From Polycyclovorans sp. (GTDB lineage: Bacteria > Pseudomonadota > Gammaproteobacteria > Nevskiales > Nevskiaceae), in contig PAKU01000019.1 in the NCBI GenBank assembly GCA_002706265.1, forward strand, positions 77,858 to 141,857: a stretch of 64,000 nt of DNA, written 5' to 3'. The notes under the pieces were generated by a model. The model was given only the letters and a program-made list of their open reading frames with translations. It was not told where the DNA came from and searched no databases. A program made the translations under genes and the position numbers. Positions 44,009-53,139 of the stretch are shown here, in pieces; within the stretch, counting starts at the first letter, position 1; the number at the start of each line of letters is the position of its first letter.

Positions 44009-45238
44009 ATGAAGATCAAACGCTTTCTGGCCGGCAGCATGCGCGAAGCCATGCGCCAGGTGCGCGAAGAACAGGGGCCCGATGCGGTCATTCTGGCCAG
44101 CCACACCCGGCACGACGGGGTCGAAGTGGTCGCCGCCGTGGACTACGACGAAGCGCTGATGCGCCAGGCGGTGGCCCGCAGTGAAGCCCCGGCCCCCCCG
44201 GCCAGGGCCCCCGCGCCCAAGGCGGCGAAGCGCCCGGCTGCCGAAGCCCCGGTGTCGCCTGAGCCGGCGCCTCAGTCGCGGCAAGTGGAGTGGGCCATAG
44301 ACCCGCAGATCCGGCGGCTGGAAACCGAGCTGGGCGAGTTGCGCGGCCTGCTCGAAGCCACCCTGGCGGCCACCGAAACCCGCATTGCCCAGGCCCACCC
44401 CAACCGCGCCCGCCTGCTGGCGCTGATGGAGCAGTTGGGGTTTTCGCCGCGCATCGGCCAGCGCATTGCCGCCACCCTGCCGATCGATGCCGACGAGACC
44501 CGCACCCGCTGCCTGCCCGTCGGCTGGCTGGCCAAGCATTTGACCGTCATTGCCCCGGCGGTGCTGGAAACCGGCGGTCGCGTGGCGCTGGTCGGCCCCA
44601 CCGGCGTCGGCAAGACCACCACGCTGGCCAAGCTGGCCGCCCGCGCGGTGCGCCGCTTCGGCTCCCGGCAGGTGGCGCTGATCTCGCTTGACACCTATCG
44701 CATCGGCGCCGAAGAACAGCTGTCCACCTATGCGCGACTGCTGGGGGTGCCGCTTTATGTCGCCCAGGCGCCGGAGCAACTGGGCGAACGCCTGCGCGAC
44801 CTGAGTGACTGCCGCTGCGTGTTCATCGACACGCCGGGCATGAGCCCCGGCGACGATCGGCTGGTGGCCTCGCTGGAGGCGCTGGGCTGTCGCAATGACC
44901 AGATCCAGAGCTGGCTGGTGTTGCCGGCCGGCCAGCAGCGCGAAGACCTGGAGGCCGCGGTGCACCGCTTCAGGCCCGCCCGTCCCAGTGCGCTGGTGCT
45001 GAGCAAGCTCGATGAATGCACCCGGTTGGGCGGCGCGCTGTCGGTGGCGCTGGAGCAGCAACTGCCGCTGACCGCGCTGTGCGACGGCCAGCGGGTGCCC
45101 GAGGATTTTCACCTCGCGCGCGCCGCCGACGTGGTGCTGCGCGCCATGCAGGTGGCCCGCAAACCCAACGCGGTGCCGGCCATGCCGCCGCCGGTAACGA
45201 CCTCTTTTTCCAGTCTGGAGCACGCGCGTCATGGCTGA
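44009..45238 (+). CDS. flhF: Flagellar placement GTPase FlhF
   Basis: 409 residues. FlhF is an SRP-family GTPase that recruits the first flagellar parts to the cell pole. The N-terminal basic domain (MKIKRFLAGSMREAMRQVREE) is followed by a Pro/Ala linker and the NG domain with G1 GPTGVGKTTT near residue 195 and LISLDTYRIGAEEQL. Its presence with FleN implies polar flagella. It overlaps fleN by eight bases. Confidence 0.97.
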   Translation: MKIKRFLAGSMREAMRQVREEQGPDAVILASHTRHDGVEVVAAVDYDEALMRQAVARSEAPAPPARAPAPKAAKRPAAEAPVSPEPAPQSRQVEWAIDPQIRRLETELGELRGLLEATLAATETRIAQAHPNRARLLALMEQLGFSPRIGQRIAATLPIDADETRTRCLPVGWLAKHLTVIAPAVLETGGRVALVGPTGVGKTTTLAKLAARAVRRFGSRQVALISLDTYRIGAEEQLSTYARLLGVPLYVAQAPEQLGERLRDLSDCRCVFIDTPGMSPGDDRLVASLEALGCRNDQIQSWLVLPAGQQREDLEAAVHRFRPARPSALVLSKLDECTRLGGALSVALEQQLPLTALCDGQRVPEDFHLARAADVVLRAMQVARKPNAVPAMPPPVTTSFSSLEHARHG

Positions 45239-46109
45239 GTCGATCATCTCCCGCTTCACCCAGGCGGCCGGGCTGCAACCCCGCAAGGATGCGCCCCGGC
45301 CGGTCCGGGTGATTGCCGTCGCCAGTGGCAAGGGCGGGGTGGGCAAGACCAACGTCTCGGCCAATCTTGCGCTGGCCTTGCAGATGGCGGGCGAGCAGGT
45401 GCTGCTCATGGACGCCGACCTGGGGCTGGCCAACGTGGACGTGCTGTTCGGCCTGCAACCCATGTTCCATCTGGGCCATGTGCTGGAGGGACGGTGCTCG
45501 CTCAACGACGCGTTGGTGCAGGGCCCGTCGGGGCTGACCATCGTGCCGGCCGCCAGTGGCCTGAAGCAGATGGCCTCGCTGAGTCACGCCGAGCACGTGG
45601 GCCTGATCCGCGCATTTTCGGAGCTTGCCCGGCCCATCGACACGCTGATCGTCGACACCGCCGCCGGCATCGCCGACAGCGTCACCACCTTCTGCCGCGC
45701 GGCCCAGGAGGTGCTGATCGTGGCCAACAACGAGCCGGCCTCGCTGACCGATGCCTATGCGCTGATCAAGGTGCTGTCGCGCGACCACGGCATACACCGC
45801 GCCCACGTGATCGCCAACATGATCCGCTCGGCGGCCGACGGCTACGAGATGTTCGAGCACCTGCGTCGGGTCTCGGAGCGCTTTCTCGACGTACACCTCA
45901 ACTACCTCGGTGGCGTGCCCTACGACGAGTACCTGCAGCGCGCCATCCGTCGCCAGACGGCCGTGGTCGAGGCCTACCCCAGCGCGCAGTCGTCGGTGGC
46001 GTTTCGCAACCTCGCCGCCACCGTCCGCAAATGGCCGCCGCCCGAGGGCGCCCGCGGCCACGTCGAATTCTTTGTTGAGCGCCTGATTGGCACCGGGGCC
46101 TACGCATGA
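45231..46109 (+). CDS. fleN: Flagellar number regulator FleN (FlhG)
   Basis: 292 residues. FleN/FlhG is a MinD-like ATPase that limits flagellar number and, in Pseudomonas, restrains FleQ. The deviant Walker A is at 33-40 (GKGGVGKT), and the N-terminal helix carries a QAAGL motif like the FlhF-activating DQAxxL motif of the family. LMDADLGLANVDVLFGL is the switch-I-like strand. It overlaps fliA by four bases. Confidence 0.96.
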   Translation: MAESIISRFTQAAGLQPRKDAPRPVRVIAVASGKGGVGKTNVSANLALALQMAGEQVLLMDADLGLANVDVLFGLQPMFHLGHVLEGRCSLNDALVQGPSGLTIVPAASGLKQMASLSHAEHVGLIRAFSELARPIDTLIVDTAAGIADSVTTFCRAAQEVLIVANNEPASLTDAYALIKVLSRDHGIHRAHVIANMIRSAADGYEMFEHLRRVSERFLDVHLNYLGGVPYDEYLQRAIRRQTAVVEAYPSAQSSVAFRNLAATVRKWPPPEGARGHVEFFVERLIGTGAYA

Positions 46110-46846
46110 GCGCCGTCGTCGAGGCCTACCGTGCCCAGCAGGTGCCCTCGCTGCAGGAACTGATCGCCGCGCACCAGTCGCTGGTGCGGCGCATTGCCTA
46201 CCACCTGCTGGCCAGGTTGCCGTCCTCGGTGGAAGTGGATGACCTGCTGCAGGCCGGGCAACTGGGCCTGATTGAAGCCGCGCAGCATTTCCGCACCGAT
46301 GCGGGCGCCAGCTTTTCCACCTTCGCCGGCATCCGCATTCGCGGGGCCATGCTCGATGAACTGCGCAAGGGCGACTGGGTGCCGCGGTCGGTGCACCGGC
46401 GGGCGCGCGAACTGGCCGACGCCATACGCCGCGTCGAGGCGCGCACCGGCCACGAGGCTGCAGACGCCGAGGTGGCGCAAGAACTGGGCATCAGCCTCAG
46501 TGAGTACCACCAGCACGCCGAAGACGCCGCGCGCGCGCCGCTGATGTCGCTGGACGGCGCCGCCGAAAGCGACCCCTCGATACTCGACCACATCGCCAGC
46601 CACGACTCGCCCGAACGCGAAGTGCTGCGCGATGACTTCAAGCGCGCCCTGGCGCGCGGCATCGACCAGCTGCCCGAGCGCGAAAAGCTGGTGATGAGCC
46701 TGTACTACCAGGACGAACTCAACCTCAAGGAAGTGGGCGCGGTGCTGGGTGTCAGCGAAAGCCGCGTCTGCCAGTTGCACGCCCAGGCGCTGCTGCGACT
46801 GCGCGCCCGCCTGAGTGACTGGACCCAGTTGTCCGAAGCCGCCTGA
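46106..46846 (+). CDS. fliA: RNA polymerase sigma factor FliA (sigma-28)
   Basis: 246 residues. FliA directs late flagellar and chemotaxis genes. Regions 2 ([30 protein letters not shown]), 3 ([17 protein letters not shown]) and 4 ([21 protein letters not shown]) are all present. The cheV promoter in this window is a likely target. Its anti-sigma FlgM is not encoded next to flgA as it often is. The ATG overlaps the fleN stop. Confidence 0.97.
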   Translation: MSAVVEAYRAQQVPSLQELIAAHQSLVRRIAYHLLARLPSSVEVDDLLQAGQLGLIEAAQHFRTDAGASFSTFAGIRIRGAMLDELRKGDWVPRSVHRRARELADAIRRVEARTGHEAADAEVAQELGISLSEYHQHAEDAARAPLMSLDGAAESDPSILDHIASHDSPEREVLRDDFKRALARGIDQLPEREKLVMSLYYQDELNLKEVGAVLGVSESRVCQLHAQALLRLRARLSDWTQLSEAA

Positions 46847-46871
46847 CCCCGAACGACCGCCGAGACCCGCC

Positions 46872-47264
46872 ATGAACCCGAACATGAAAATCCTCATCGT
46901 TGACGACTTCTCGACCATGCGTCGCATCGTCAAGAACCTGCTTGCCGACCTGGGCTTCACCAACACCGCCGAGGCCGACGACGGCGCCACCGCACTGCCG
47001 CTGCTCAAGCAGGGCGGCTTCGACTTCGTCGTGACCGACTGGAACATGCCTGGCGTCACCGGTATCGAGCTGCTCAAGGCCATCCGCGCCGAGCCTTCGC
47101 TGGCCAAGCTGCCGGTGCTGATGGTGACCGCCGAAGCCAAGCGCGAGCAGATCATCGAAGCCGCGCAGGCGGGCGTGAACGGCTACATCATCAAGCCGTT
47201 CACCGCCGTCACCCTCAAGGAAAAGCTCGACAAGGTGTTCGAGCGTCTGGCCCAGGCCGCGTGA
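46872..47264 (+). CDS. cheY: Chemotaxis response regulator CheY
   Basis: 130 residues. When phosphorylated by CheA it binds the flagellar switch and reverses rotation. Conserved residues: D11/D12, phospho-acceptor D56 (VTDWNMPG), T86 and K108. The ATG at 46872 gives the standard CheY start ([16 protein letters not shown]). It lies 25 bases after fliA and overlaps cheZ by one base. Confidence 0.97.
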   Translation: MNPNMKILIVDDFSTMRRIVKNLLADLGFTNTAEADDGATALPLLKQGGFDFVVTDWNMPGVTGIELLKAIRAEPSLAKLPVLMVTAEAKREQIIEAAQAGVNGYIIKPFTAVTLKEKLDKVFERLAQAA

Positions 47265-47821
47265 TGCGCCCGGACCATCCGTCCGCGCCGGACGCCACCC
47301 TGCGCGAAGAACTGCGTGGCGTGACCCGCGCCTTTCAGCAGGCCTTGCACAGCCTGCCGCTGGACACGCGGCTGGTCGACGTGGCCCGGCTGGCACTGCC
47401 GGATGCCTGTGCGCGCCTCGATCATGTCGTGGCGCTCACCGAAACCGCCGCCCACACCACGCTCGACAAGGTGGACGCGCTGCGCGGCAGCCTGGACGCC
47501 TCCGGGCGCATTGCCGCCTCGCTGCCGGAACACACACGCGGCCGGCTGGAGGCCCTGATCAAGGTGCAGCGCGGCCATTGCGCCGAGCTCGATGCCGCGC
47601 AGGCCTATCAGGACCTGACCGGCCAGATCATCCGCCGCGTCACCCAGATCATTCGCGGTCTGGAGGCCGATCTGCTGGCCCTGGCCGAAGGCCGGCCGCT
47701 GGCCATCACCCCGGCCGAGCCCGACCTGACGCGGGGGTGCGGCCCGGCCATTGCCAATCTTGACGCCGCGCCCTCGACGCAGGGCGATGCCGACGACCTG
47801 CTCGACGCGCTGGGGCTGTGA
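47264..47821 (+). CDS. cheZ: CheY-P phosphatase CheZ
   Basis: 185 residues, shorter than E. coli CheZ (214). CheZ removes phosphate from CheY-P. The long helical hairpin carries the catalytic pair D117 and Q121 in YQDLTGQ, equivalent to E. coli D143 and Q147. The C-terminal CheY-binding helix is DADDLLDALGL. The start may be the ATG at 47264 (TGATG) or the GTG at 47261. Confidence 0.94.
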   Translation: MRPDHPSAPDATLREELRGVTRAFQQALHSLPLDTRLVDVARLALPDACARLDHVVALTETAAHTTLDKVDALRGSLDASGRIAASLPEHTRGRLEALIKVQRGHCAELDAAQAYQDLTGQIIRRVTQIIRGLEADLLALAEGRPLAITPAEPDLTRGCGPAIANLDAAPSTQGDADDLLDALGL

Positions 47822-47824
47822 CCG

Positions 47825-49519
47825 ATGACCGACGACCCCAGTCTGCTCGCGGATTTTCTCAACGAGGCCACGCCGTTGCTGGAGCGCCTTGGCGATGACC
47901 TGATGCGCCTCGGGGACGACCCCTCGGCCGACACGCTGAACGCCGTGTTTCGCGGCTTTCATACCGTGAAGGGCGGCGCCAGCTTTCTGGCGCTGGACGC
48001 CGTGGTCGCCCTTTGTCACCGCGCTGAAGATGCCTTCGGACGGGTGCGCGATGGCACGCTCACCGTCACCGAGCCGCTGATTGACGCGGCGCTGGATGCC
48101 GCACGGGTGCTCGACCAGCAGGTGGCCGCCCTGTACGAGGGCGTGGCCCCGCCGCCCGCGCCGCCCGAGGTGCTGGCCGCCTTCGACCAATTGCTGGGGC
48201 AGGGCGCCGATGACCTGATCAGCGAGGACGAATTCGAGGCCCTGCTCGACCAGTTGCAGGGCGGTGGCGCGCCGCCGCCGGCGGTCGCCCCGCCCGCAGC
48301 CGTTGCACCACCGGTCGCGGCCCAGCCTGCCGCCCGGCCCGCCGCCCTGCGGCCGCCCGACACCCAGGTGCGGGTCGATGCCGAGCGGCTGGACCGACTG
48401 ATGGCCCTGGTCGGTGAACTGGTGATTGTGCGCAACCGGCTCAAGGCGCACGCCGGTGATCGCGTCGCCACACCCGATGCCCCCGAACACGGTCGTCTGC
48501 TGGGCGAGCTCGACCGCGTGACCCTGCGCCTGCAAGACGCCGTGATGCGCTGCCGCATGCAGCCGGTCGGCCGTCTGTTCAGCCGCTTTCCGCGCGTCGC
48601 GCGGGAGCTGGCGCGCGAACTGGGCAAGCAGGTCGAGATCGTGCTGGACGGTGAAGACACCGACCTCGACAAGCACCTGGTCGATGCCCTGGCCGACCCG
48701 CTCATTCACCTGGTACGCAACGCCATTGACCACGGCATCGAAACGCCCGAGCAGCGCCGCGCGCTGGGCAAGCCGGTGGTGGGCCGCCTGTTGCTGTCGG
48801 CGCAACAGCGCGGAGACAGCGTGATGCTGCGCATCGAAGACGATGGCAAGGGGCTGGACGCCGACGCGATCCGTGCCTCGGCCATCAAGAAGGGCCTGCT
48901 GGATGAACGCGATGCCGCGCAACTCAGCGTCGCACAGGCCCGCGAACTGATTCTGAAGGCCGGATTCTCGACCCGCGAGGCGGTGTCGTCCGTGTCGGGC
49001 CGCGGCGTCGGCATGGATGTGGTGGCCGCCAGCGTGCGCAGTCTGGGCGGGCGCCTGGTGCTGGGCGGCGAGACCGGGCGCGGCACCGTGGTGGAGCTGA
49101 TCCTGCCGCTGACGCTGGCGATTCTGCCGACCCTGCGCACCGCCTGCGCCGGCCGCTCGCTGGCGGTGCCGCTGCGGCAGATCATCGACCTGCAGACCTT
49201 TGACGCCGACCAGGTGCAAATGCGCGGCGACGTGCCGCTGTGGAGCGGCACACAGCCGGCCATTCCCCTGCATTTCCTCGACCAGTGGCTGGGCGCGCCG
49301 AAAGGCCTGCGCAAGCTGCTGGTGCGTGTCAGCACGCGCCGCGGTGACTGCGGCCTGGTGGTGGACGCGGTGGAAGGCCGTGAAGACATCGTCGTCAAGC
49401 CGCCGGGCGCCCTGCTGCGCGGACTGCCCGGCTACGGCGGCGCGGCGGTGACCGGCGACGGGCGCATCGCCGTGATTTTGAACCCGGATGAACTCACCAC
49501 CATGGCAGTGGAGGCCTGA
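47825..49519 (+). CDS. cheA: Chemotaxis histidine kinase CheA, short form without P2
   Basis: 564 residues, against 654 in E. coli and more than 700 in Pseudomonas. P1 (1-105) has the phospho-accepting H46 in FRGFHTVKGG. The ISEDEFEALLDQLQG motif follows. A Pro/Ala stretch then leads straight to the P3 dimer domain (about 182), P4 ATPase (HLVRNAIDHGIE; GRGVGMDVV) and P5 CheW-like domain (about 430-564). No P2 CheY/CheB-docking domain fits in the gap. It is followed by motC, not cheB. Confidence 0.95.
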   Translation: MTDDPSLLADFLNEATPLLERLGDDLMRLGDDPSADTLNAVFRGFHTVKGGASFLALDAVVALCHRAEDAFGRVRDGTLTVTEPLIDAALDAARVLDQQVAALYEGVAPPPAPPEVLAAFDQLLGQGADDLISEDEFEALLDQLQGGGAPPPAVAPPAAVAPPVAAQPAARPAALRPPDTQVRVDAERLDRLMALVGELVIVRNRLKAHAGDRVATPDAPEHGRLLGELDRVTLRLQDAVMRCRMQPVGRLFSRFPRVARELARELGKQVEIVLDGEDTDLDKHLVDALADPLIHLVRNAIDHGIETPEQRRALGKPVVGRLLLSAQQRGDSVMLRIEDDGKGLDADAIRASAIKKGLLDERDAAQLSVAQARELILKAGFSTREAVSSVSGRGVGMDVVAASVRSLGGRLVLGGETGRGTVVELILPLTLAILPTLRTACAGRSLAVPLRQIIDLQTFDADQVQMRGDVPLWSGTQPAIPLHFLDQWLGAPKGLRKLLVRVSTRRGDCGLVVDAVEGREDIVVKPPGALLRGLPGYGGAAVTGDGRIAVILNPDELTTMAVEA

Positions 49520-49522
49520 GGT

Positions 49523-50263
49523 ATGGACATCGTCAGTTTGGCTGCCATTGTTCTGGCCACCGTGTCGGTGATTGGCGGCAGCATTCTCAAGGGCGCGGGC
49601 GTCAAGGCGCTGCTCTCCAGCGCCGCCTTCATGATCGTCGTGCTCGGCACCATTGCATCCGTGTGTCTGCACACGCCGGCCTCGACGCTGAAGCGGGCCA
49701 TGGCGATTGCTAAATGGGTGTTCATGCCGCCGAAAAGCGATCCGCATCAGACCATCGAGCAGATCGTTGAATGGAGCAACACGGCACGCAAGCAGGGGCT
49801 GCTGGCGCTGGAAGCCTCGGTCGATGCGCAGCCGGATGAGTTCATCAAGAAGGGCCTGCAGATGCTGGTCGATGGTGCCGAGCCGGAAACCCTGCGGGCC
49901 ACGCTGGAGGTCGAAATCGGCGCCAAGGAGCACCACGATCTGGCCGCAGCCAAGGTGTTCGAAAGCGCCGGCATCTACGCGCCGACGCTGGGCATCATCG
50001 GCGCGGTGATGGGGCTGATGGCGGTGATGCAGAACCTCGCCGACCCCTCGAAGCTGGGCGCCGGCATCGCCGCCGCCTTCGTCGCCACCATTTACGGCAT
50101 CGGCTTCGCCAACCTGTTCCTGCTGCCCATGGCCAACAAGCTCAAGGCCATCATCCAGGCGCGCTCGCGGGACCAGGAGATGCTGGTCGAAGGTCTGGTG
50201 AGCATTGCCCGCGGCGAAAATCCCCGCAACATCGAGGCCCGCCTGTCGGGCTACCTGCACTGA
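49523..50263 (+). CDS. motC: Flagellar stator protein MotC (MotA family)
   Basis: 246 residues with four membrane helices. It is the stator ring subunit that couples ion flow to rotation. The KSDPHQTIEQIVEWSNTARKQGLLALE segment and YAPTLGIIGAVMGLMAVM helix match the MotC type found after cheA in Pseudomonas. It pairs with the next gene. Whether it uses protons or sodium is not decided. Confidence 0.94.
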   Translation: MDIVSLAAIVLATVSVIGGSILKGAGVKALLSSAAFMIVVLGTIASVCLHTPASTLKRAMAIAKWVFMPPKSDPHQTIEQIVEWSNTARKQGLLALEASVDAQPDEFIKKGLQMLVDGAEPETLRATLEVEIGAKEHHDLAAAKVFESAGIYAPTLGIIGAVMGLMAVMQNLADPSKLGAGIAAAFVATIYGIGFANLFLLPMANKLKAIIQARSRDQEMLVEGLVSIARGENPRNIEARLSGYLH

Positions 50264-50276
50264 CCGGAGCCCCGTC

Positions 50277-51173
50277 ATGGCGCGCAAACAACCGCACGAA
50301 GACCACGTCAACCATGAGGCCTGGGCCATTCCCTACGGCGATCTGGTCACCCTGTTGCTGGCGTTCTTCGTGGTGATGTACGCGGTGTCTTCAATCAACG
50401 AGGGCAAGTACCGCGTCGCGGCGGCGTCCATGTCGGCGGCCTTTGGTGGCACGCCCAAGTCGCCGGTGCCGATCCAGATTGGCGACCACACCGCCAAGGG
50501 CGACGGGGGCGATCAGAAGGCGCCGCCGATCAACGGCCCCGCCCATCGCCAGGAAGACCGCGCGATGCTGCAGCGCACGCCCATCGCGCCGCCGGTGGCC
50601 GATGTGCGGCCACTGAAAATGACGCCCGACAGCGCGGCGGTCACCGCCCAGGCGGTTGTCGGGGACACGACCCTGGCCGAAATCGGCCGCGAGATCATCG
50701 AGGCGCTGGCGCCGCTGCTGGCCGACGATCAGGTGCGCATCGTGCACCGGCAGAGCTGGCTCGAGGTCGAGATCAACACCGACGTGCTGTTCGCCAGTGG
50801 CTCGGCCGAGCTGGCGGTGGCGGTGTTGCCGGTGATCGATGAAATCGGCCGCATTCTCGGCAGCTTCGACAACCGTGTTCGGGTGGAGGGCCACACCGAT
50901 GATCGGCCCATCAACACCCGCGTGTTTCCGTCCAACTGGGAGCTGTCGGCGGCGCGCGCCGGCACCGTGGTGCGTCGCCTGCGGGATCAGGCCGTGCTGC
51001 CCGATCGCCTGTCGGTGGTCGGCTATGGCGAGTTCCGGCCTCTGGCCGTCAACGACACGGTGGAAGGGCGCCGGCAGAACCGCCGCGTGACCCTGATCGT
51101 GCTGGCGGCCGAGCAGACCGAGCTGGCGGCCGCACCGGCCGGGTCGGCGGTGAAGGATGTCCCCGAATCATGA
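50277..51173 (+). CDS. motD: Flagellar stator protein MotD (MotB family)
   Basis: 298 residues. MotD has one membrane helix (about 22-42) with the ion-binding Asp D22 (IPYGDLVTLLLAFFVVMYA) and an OmpA-like peptidoglycan-binding domain (about 155-275, VEGHTDDRPI; NWELSAARA). A plug region lies between them. GGAG precedes the ATG at 50277 by 9 bases. It overlaps cheW by four bases. A ParA-like gene found here in Pseudomonas is absent. Confidence 0.94.
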   Translation: MARKQPHEDHVNHEAWAIPYGDLVTLLLAFFVVMYAVSSINEGKYRVAAASMSAAFGGTPKSPVPIQIGDHTAKGDGGDQKAPPINGPAHRQEDRAMLQRTPIAPPVADVRPLKMTPDSAAVTAQAVVGDTTLAEIGREIIEALAPLLADDQVRIVHRQSWLEVEINTDVLFASGSAELAVAVLPVIDEIGRILGSFDNRVRVEGHTDDRPINTRVFPSNWELSAARAGTVVRRLRDQAVLPDRLSVVGYGEFRPLAVNDTVEGRRQNRRVTLIVLAAEQTELAAAPAGSAVKDVPES

Positions 51174-51637
51174 ACGCGCAGGTGCAGACCTCGATGTGTC
51201 CCGACTTTCCCCCCGGCCCCTGGCTGCTGACGCTGTTGGCCGGCGAACGCTATGCGCTGCCGGTGCCATGGCTGCGCGAGGTGTTGCGCGGCCATCCGGC
51301 CGATCCGATTCCCGGCGGTCCCCCGGCCTTGCTGGGCGTGATGCACGTGCGCGGCGAAGTGCTGCCGGTGCTTGATCTGCGCCTGCCGCTGGCACTGGCG
51401 CCGCATGATCCGGGCGAGGCCGGAACTCTGGTGATTGTCGATGTGCTGCATGAAAGCTTCGCGCTGCGGGTGGATGCGGTGGCCGACGTGATCAAGATCG
51501 CCCCCGATGCCATCGAGCCGCATCACATTGGCGTGCACCCGGCGGCGCTGTGCGGCTTTGCGAGAACGCCGCAGGGCCTGGTGCAGATGATTGATCCTCG
51601 GGCGCTGCTGCCGGTCGCGGCGGGGGTCGCGGAATGA
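51170..51637 (+). CDS. cheW: Chemotaxis coupling protein CheW
   Basis: 155 residues. CheW links receptors to CheA. The fold shows VPWLREVLRG, GVMHVRGEVLPVLDLR and the late VDAVADVIKI strand. It overlaps motD as ATGA and is the last gene of the block. It converges on amtB, leaving only 25 bases, with no clear terminator. Confidence 0.94.
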   Translation: MNAQVQTSMCPDFPPGPWLLTLLAGERYALPVPWLREVLRGHPADPIPGGPPALLGVMHVRGEVLPVLDLRLPLALAPHDPGEAGTLVIVDVLHESFALRVDAVADVIKIAPDAIEPHHIGVHPAALCGFARTPQGLVQMIDPRALLPVAAGVAE

Positions 51638-51662
51638 GCCGCCGCACCACCCGCCGCACGCC

Positions 51663-52955
51663 TTACAGGTCGTAGCCACGCTCGTTGTGCGACACCTGAT
51701 CGAGCCCCACCAGTTCTTCATCACTGCTCACGCGCAGGCCTCCGGCCAGCACGCGCACCAGCTTGAACAGGCCATAGGTGACCACGGCGGTATACGCGCC
51801 GGTGGCGAGCACGCCAAGGGCCTGCACGCCCAGTTGTGAACCCATGCCCATGCCGGTGGCATAGCCCTGGCCGCTGAACACGCCCAGCGCGTCCGAGGCG
51901 AAGATGCCGGCGGCCACGGTGCCAAGAATGCCGCCCACGCCGTGCACCGGAAACACGTCGAGCGAGTCGTCGATTTTCAGCACGCGCTTGAGGACGTTGG
52001 TGGCGGCAAAGCAGACCACGCCGGCCGTGAGACCGATGACGATCGCGCCGCCGGGACCGACGAAGCCGGAAGCCGGAGTGATGGTGCCCAGGCCCGCCAC
52101 CATGCCCGTGACCGTGCCCAGTGCCGAGGGCTTGCCGTAACGCTTCCATTCCGCCACCGACCACGCCAGCGCTCCGGCCGCCGCCGAAATGTGGGTCACC
52201 AGCATGGCCATGGCCGCATTGCCGCCGGCACTCAGGGCCGAGCCGCCGTTGAAGCCGAACCAGCCCACCCAGAGCATCGCTGCACCGGTGACGGTCATGG
52301 TCATGTTGTGCGGCAGCATCGGCGTGGTCTGAAAGCCGCGACGCGGCCCCAGCACCATGGCGGCGACCAGCGCCGCCACGCCGGCCGTCACGTGCACCAC
52401 CGTGCCGCCGGCAAAGTCGAGCAGGCCCAGCTTGAACAGCCAGCCTTCACTCGCCCACACCCAGTGGGTGACCGGGATGTAGACGGCCAGCAGCCACAGG
52501 GCCGAGAACCACAGCATCGCCGAGAACTTGATGCGCTCGGCAAAGCCGCCGACCACCAGCGCCGGCGTGATGATGGCGAAGGTCATCTGGAACATGGCAA
52601 ACAGCGATTCGGGAATGGTGCCGCTGAGCGTGTCTTCGCCGATGCCGGACAGCATGGCCCGCGACAGATCGCCGATGAACCCGTTGCCGCCGCTGAAGGC
52701 GAGGCTGTAGCCGACCGTGACCCAGATCATTGTCGCCAGGCAACAGATCACGAAGCACTGCATCAGCACCGACAGCACGTTCTTGGTGCGCACCAGGCCG
52801 CCGTAGAACAGCGCAAGGCCGGGCAGGGTCATGAACAGCACCAGCGCGGTGGCGGCCATGATCCACGCGGTGTCGCCGGTGTCGGGCTGCGCGTCCTGCG
52901 ACCACGCCAGGGTGGGCAGGGCCATCAGGCCCGCCAAGAGGATGAGTCTGCGCAT
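51663..52955 (-). CDS. amtB: Ammonium transporter AmtB
   Basis: 430 residues. A trimeric channel that moves ammonium across the inner membrane. A cleavable signal (about 1-18, ends AWSQ) precedes eleven membrane helices (GDTAWIMAATALVLFMTLPG; GGTVVHVTAG; PVHGVGGILG). GGAG precedes the ATG by about 9 bases. GlnK, which often precedes amtB, is not here; pilR is the upstream neighbour, 184 bases away. That gap holds no gene, and no sigma-54 promoter was found in it. Confidence 0.95.
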   Translation of the reverse strand: MRRLILLAGLMALPTLAWSQDAQPDTGDTAWIMAATALVLFMTLPGLALFYGGLVRTKNVLSVLMQCFVICCLATMIWVTVGYSLAFSGGNGFIGDLSRAMLSGIGEDTLSGTIPESLFAMFQMTFAIITPALVVGGFAERIKFSAMLWFSALWLLAVYIPVTHWVWASEGWLFKLGLLDFAGGTVVHVTAGVAALVAAMVLGPRRGFQTTPMLPHNMTMTVTGAAMLWVGWFGFNGGSALSAGGNAAMAMLVTHISAAAGALAWSVAEWKRYGKPSALGTVTGMVAGLGTITPASGFVGPGGAIVIGLTAGVVCFAATNVLKRVLKIDDSLDVFPVHGVGGILGTVAAGIFASDALGVFSGQGYATGMGMGSQLGVQALGVLATGAYTAVVTYGLFKLVRVLAGGLRVSSDEELVGLDQVSHNERGYDL

Positions 52956-53139
52956 GGCCTGTCTCCGGATGGCCTTATGGGTATGGGCCGATTGCCATCG
53001 ACCGGCAGGCATGGTCGCCGCAAATCGCCGGAAAGAAAAGAGGCGCGCGGGGCCGGTCGGCAGCCCAGGCCGGGCGGGCTGGTACCGCGCCCGGCACCGG
53101 GCCGGTCACGCACCGCTGAAAGGCGCACAGCAGCCCGCG

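Noticed and set aside
47183-50329. A 1048-codon open frame on the minus strand across cheZ, cheA and motC
   Set aside because: It is antisense to three genes with clear motifs. Long antisense frames are common at this GC content because of codon third-base bias. It has no recognisable domain.
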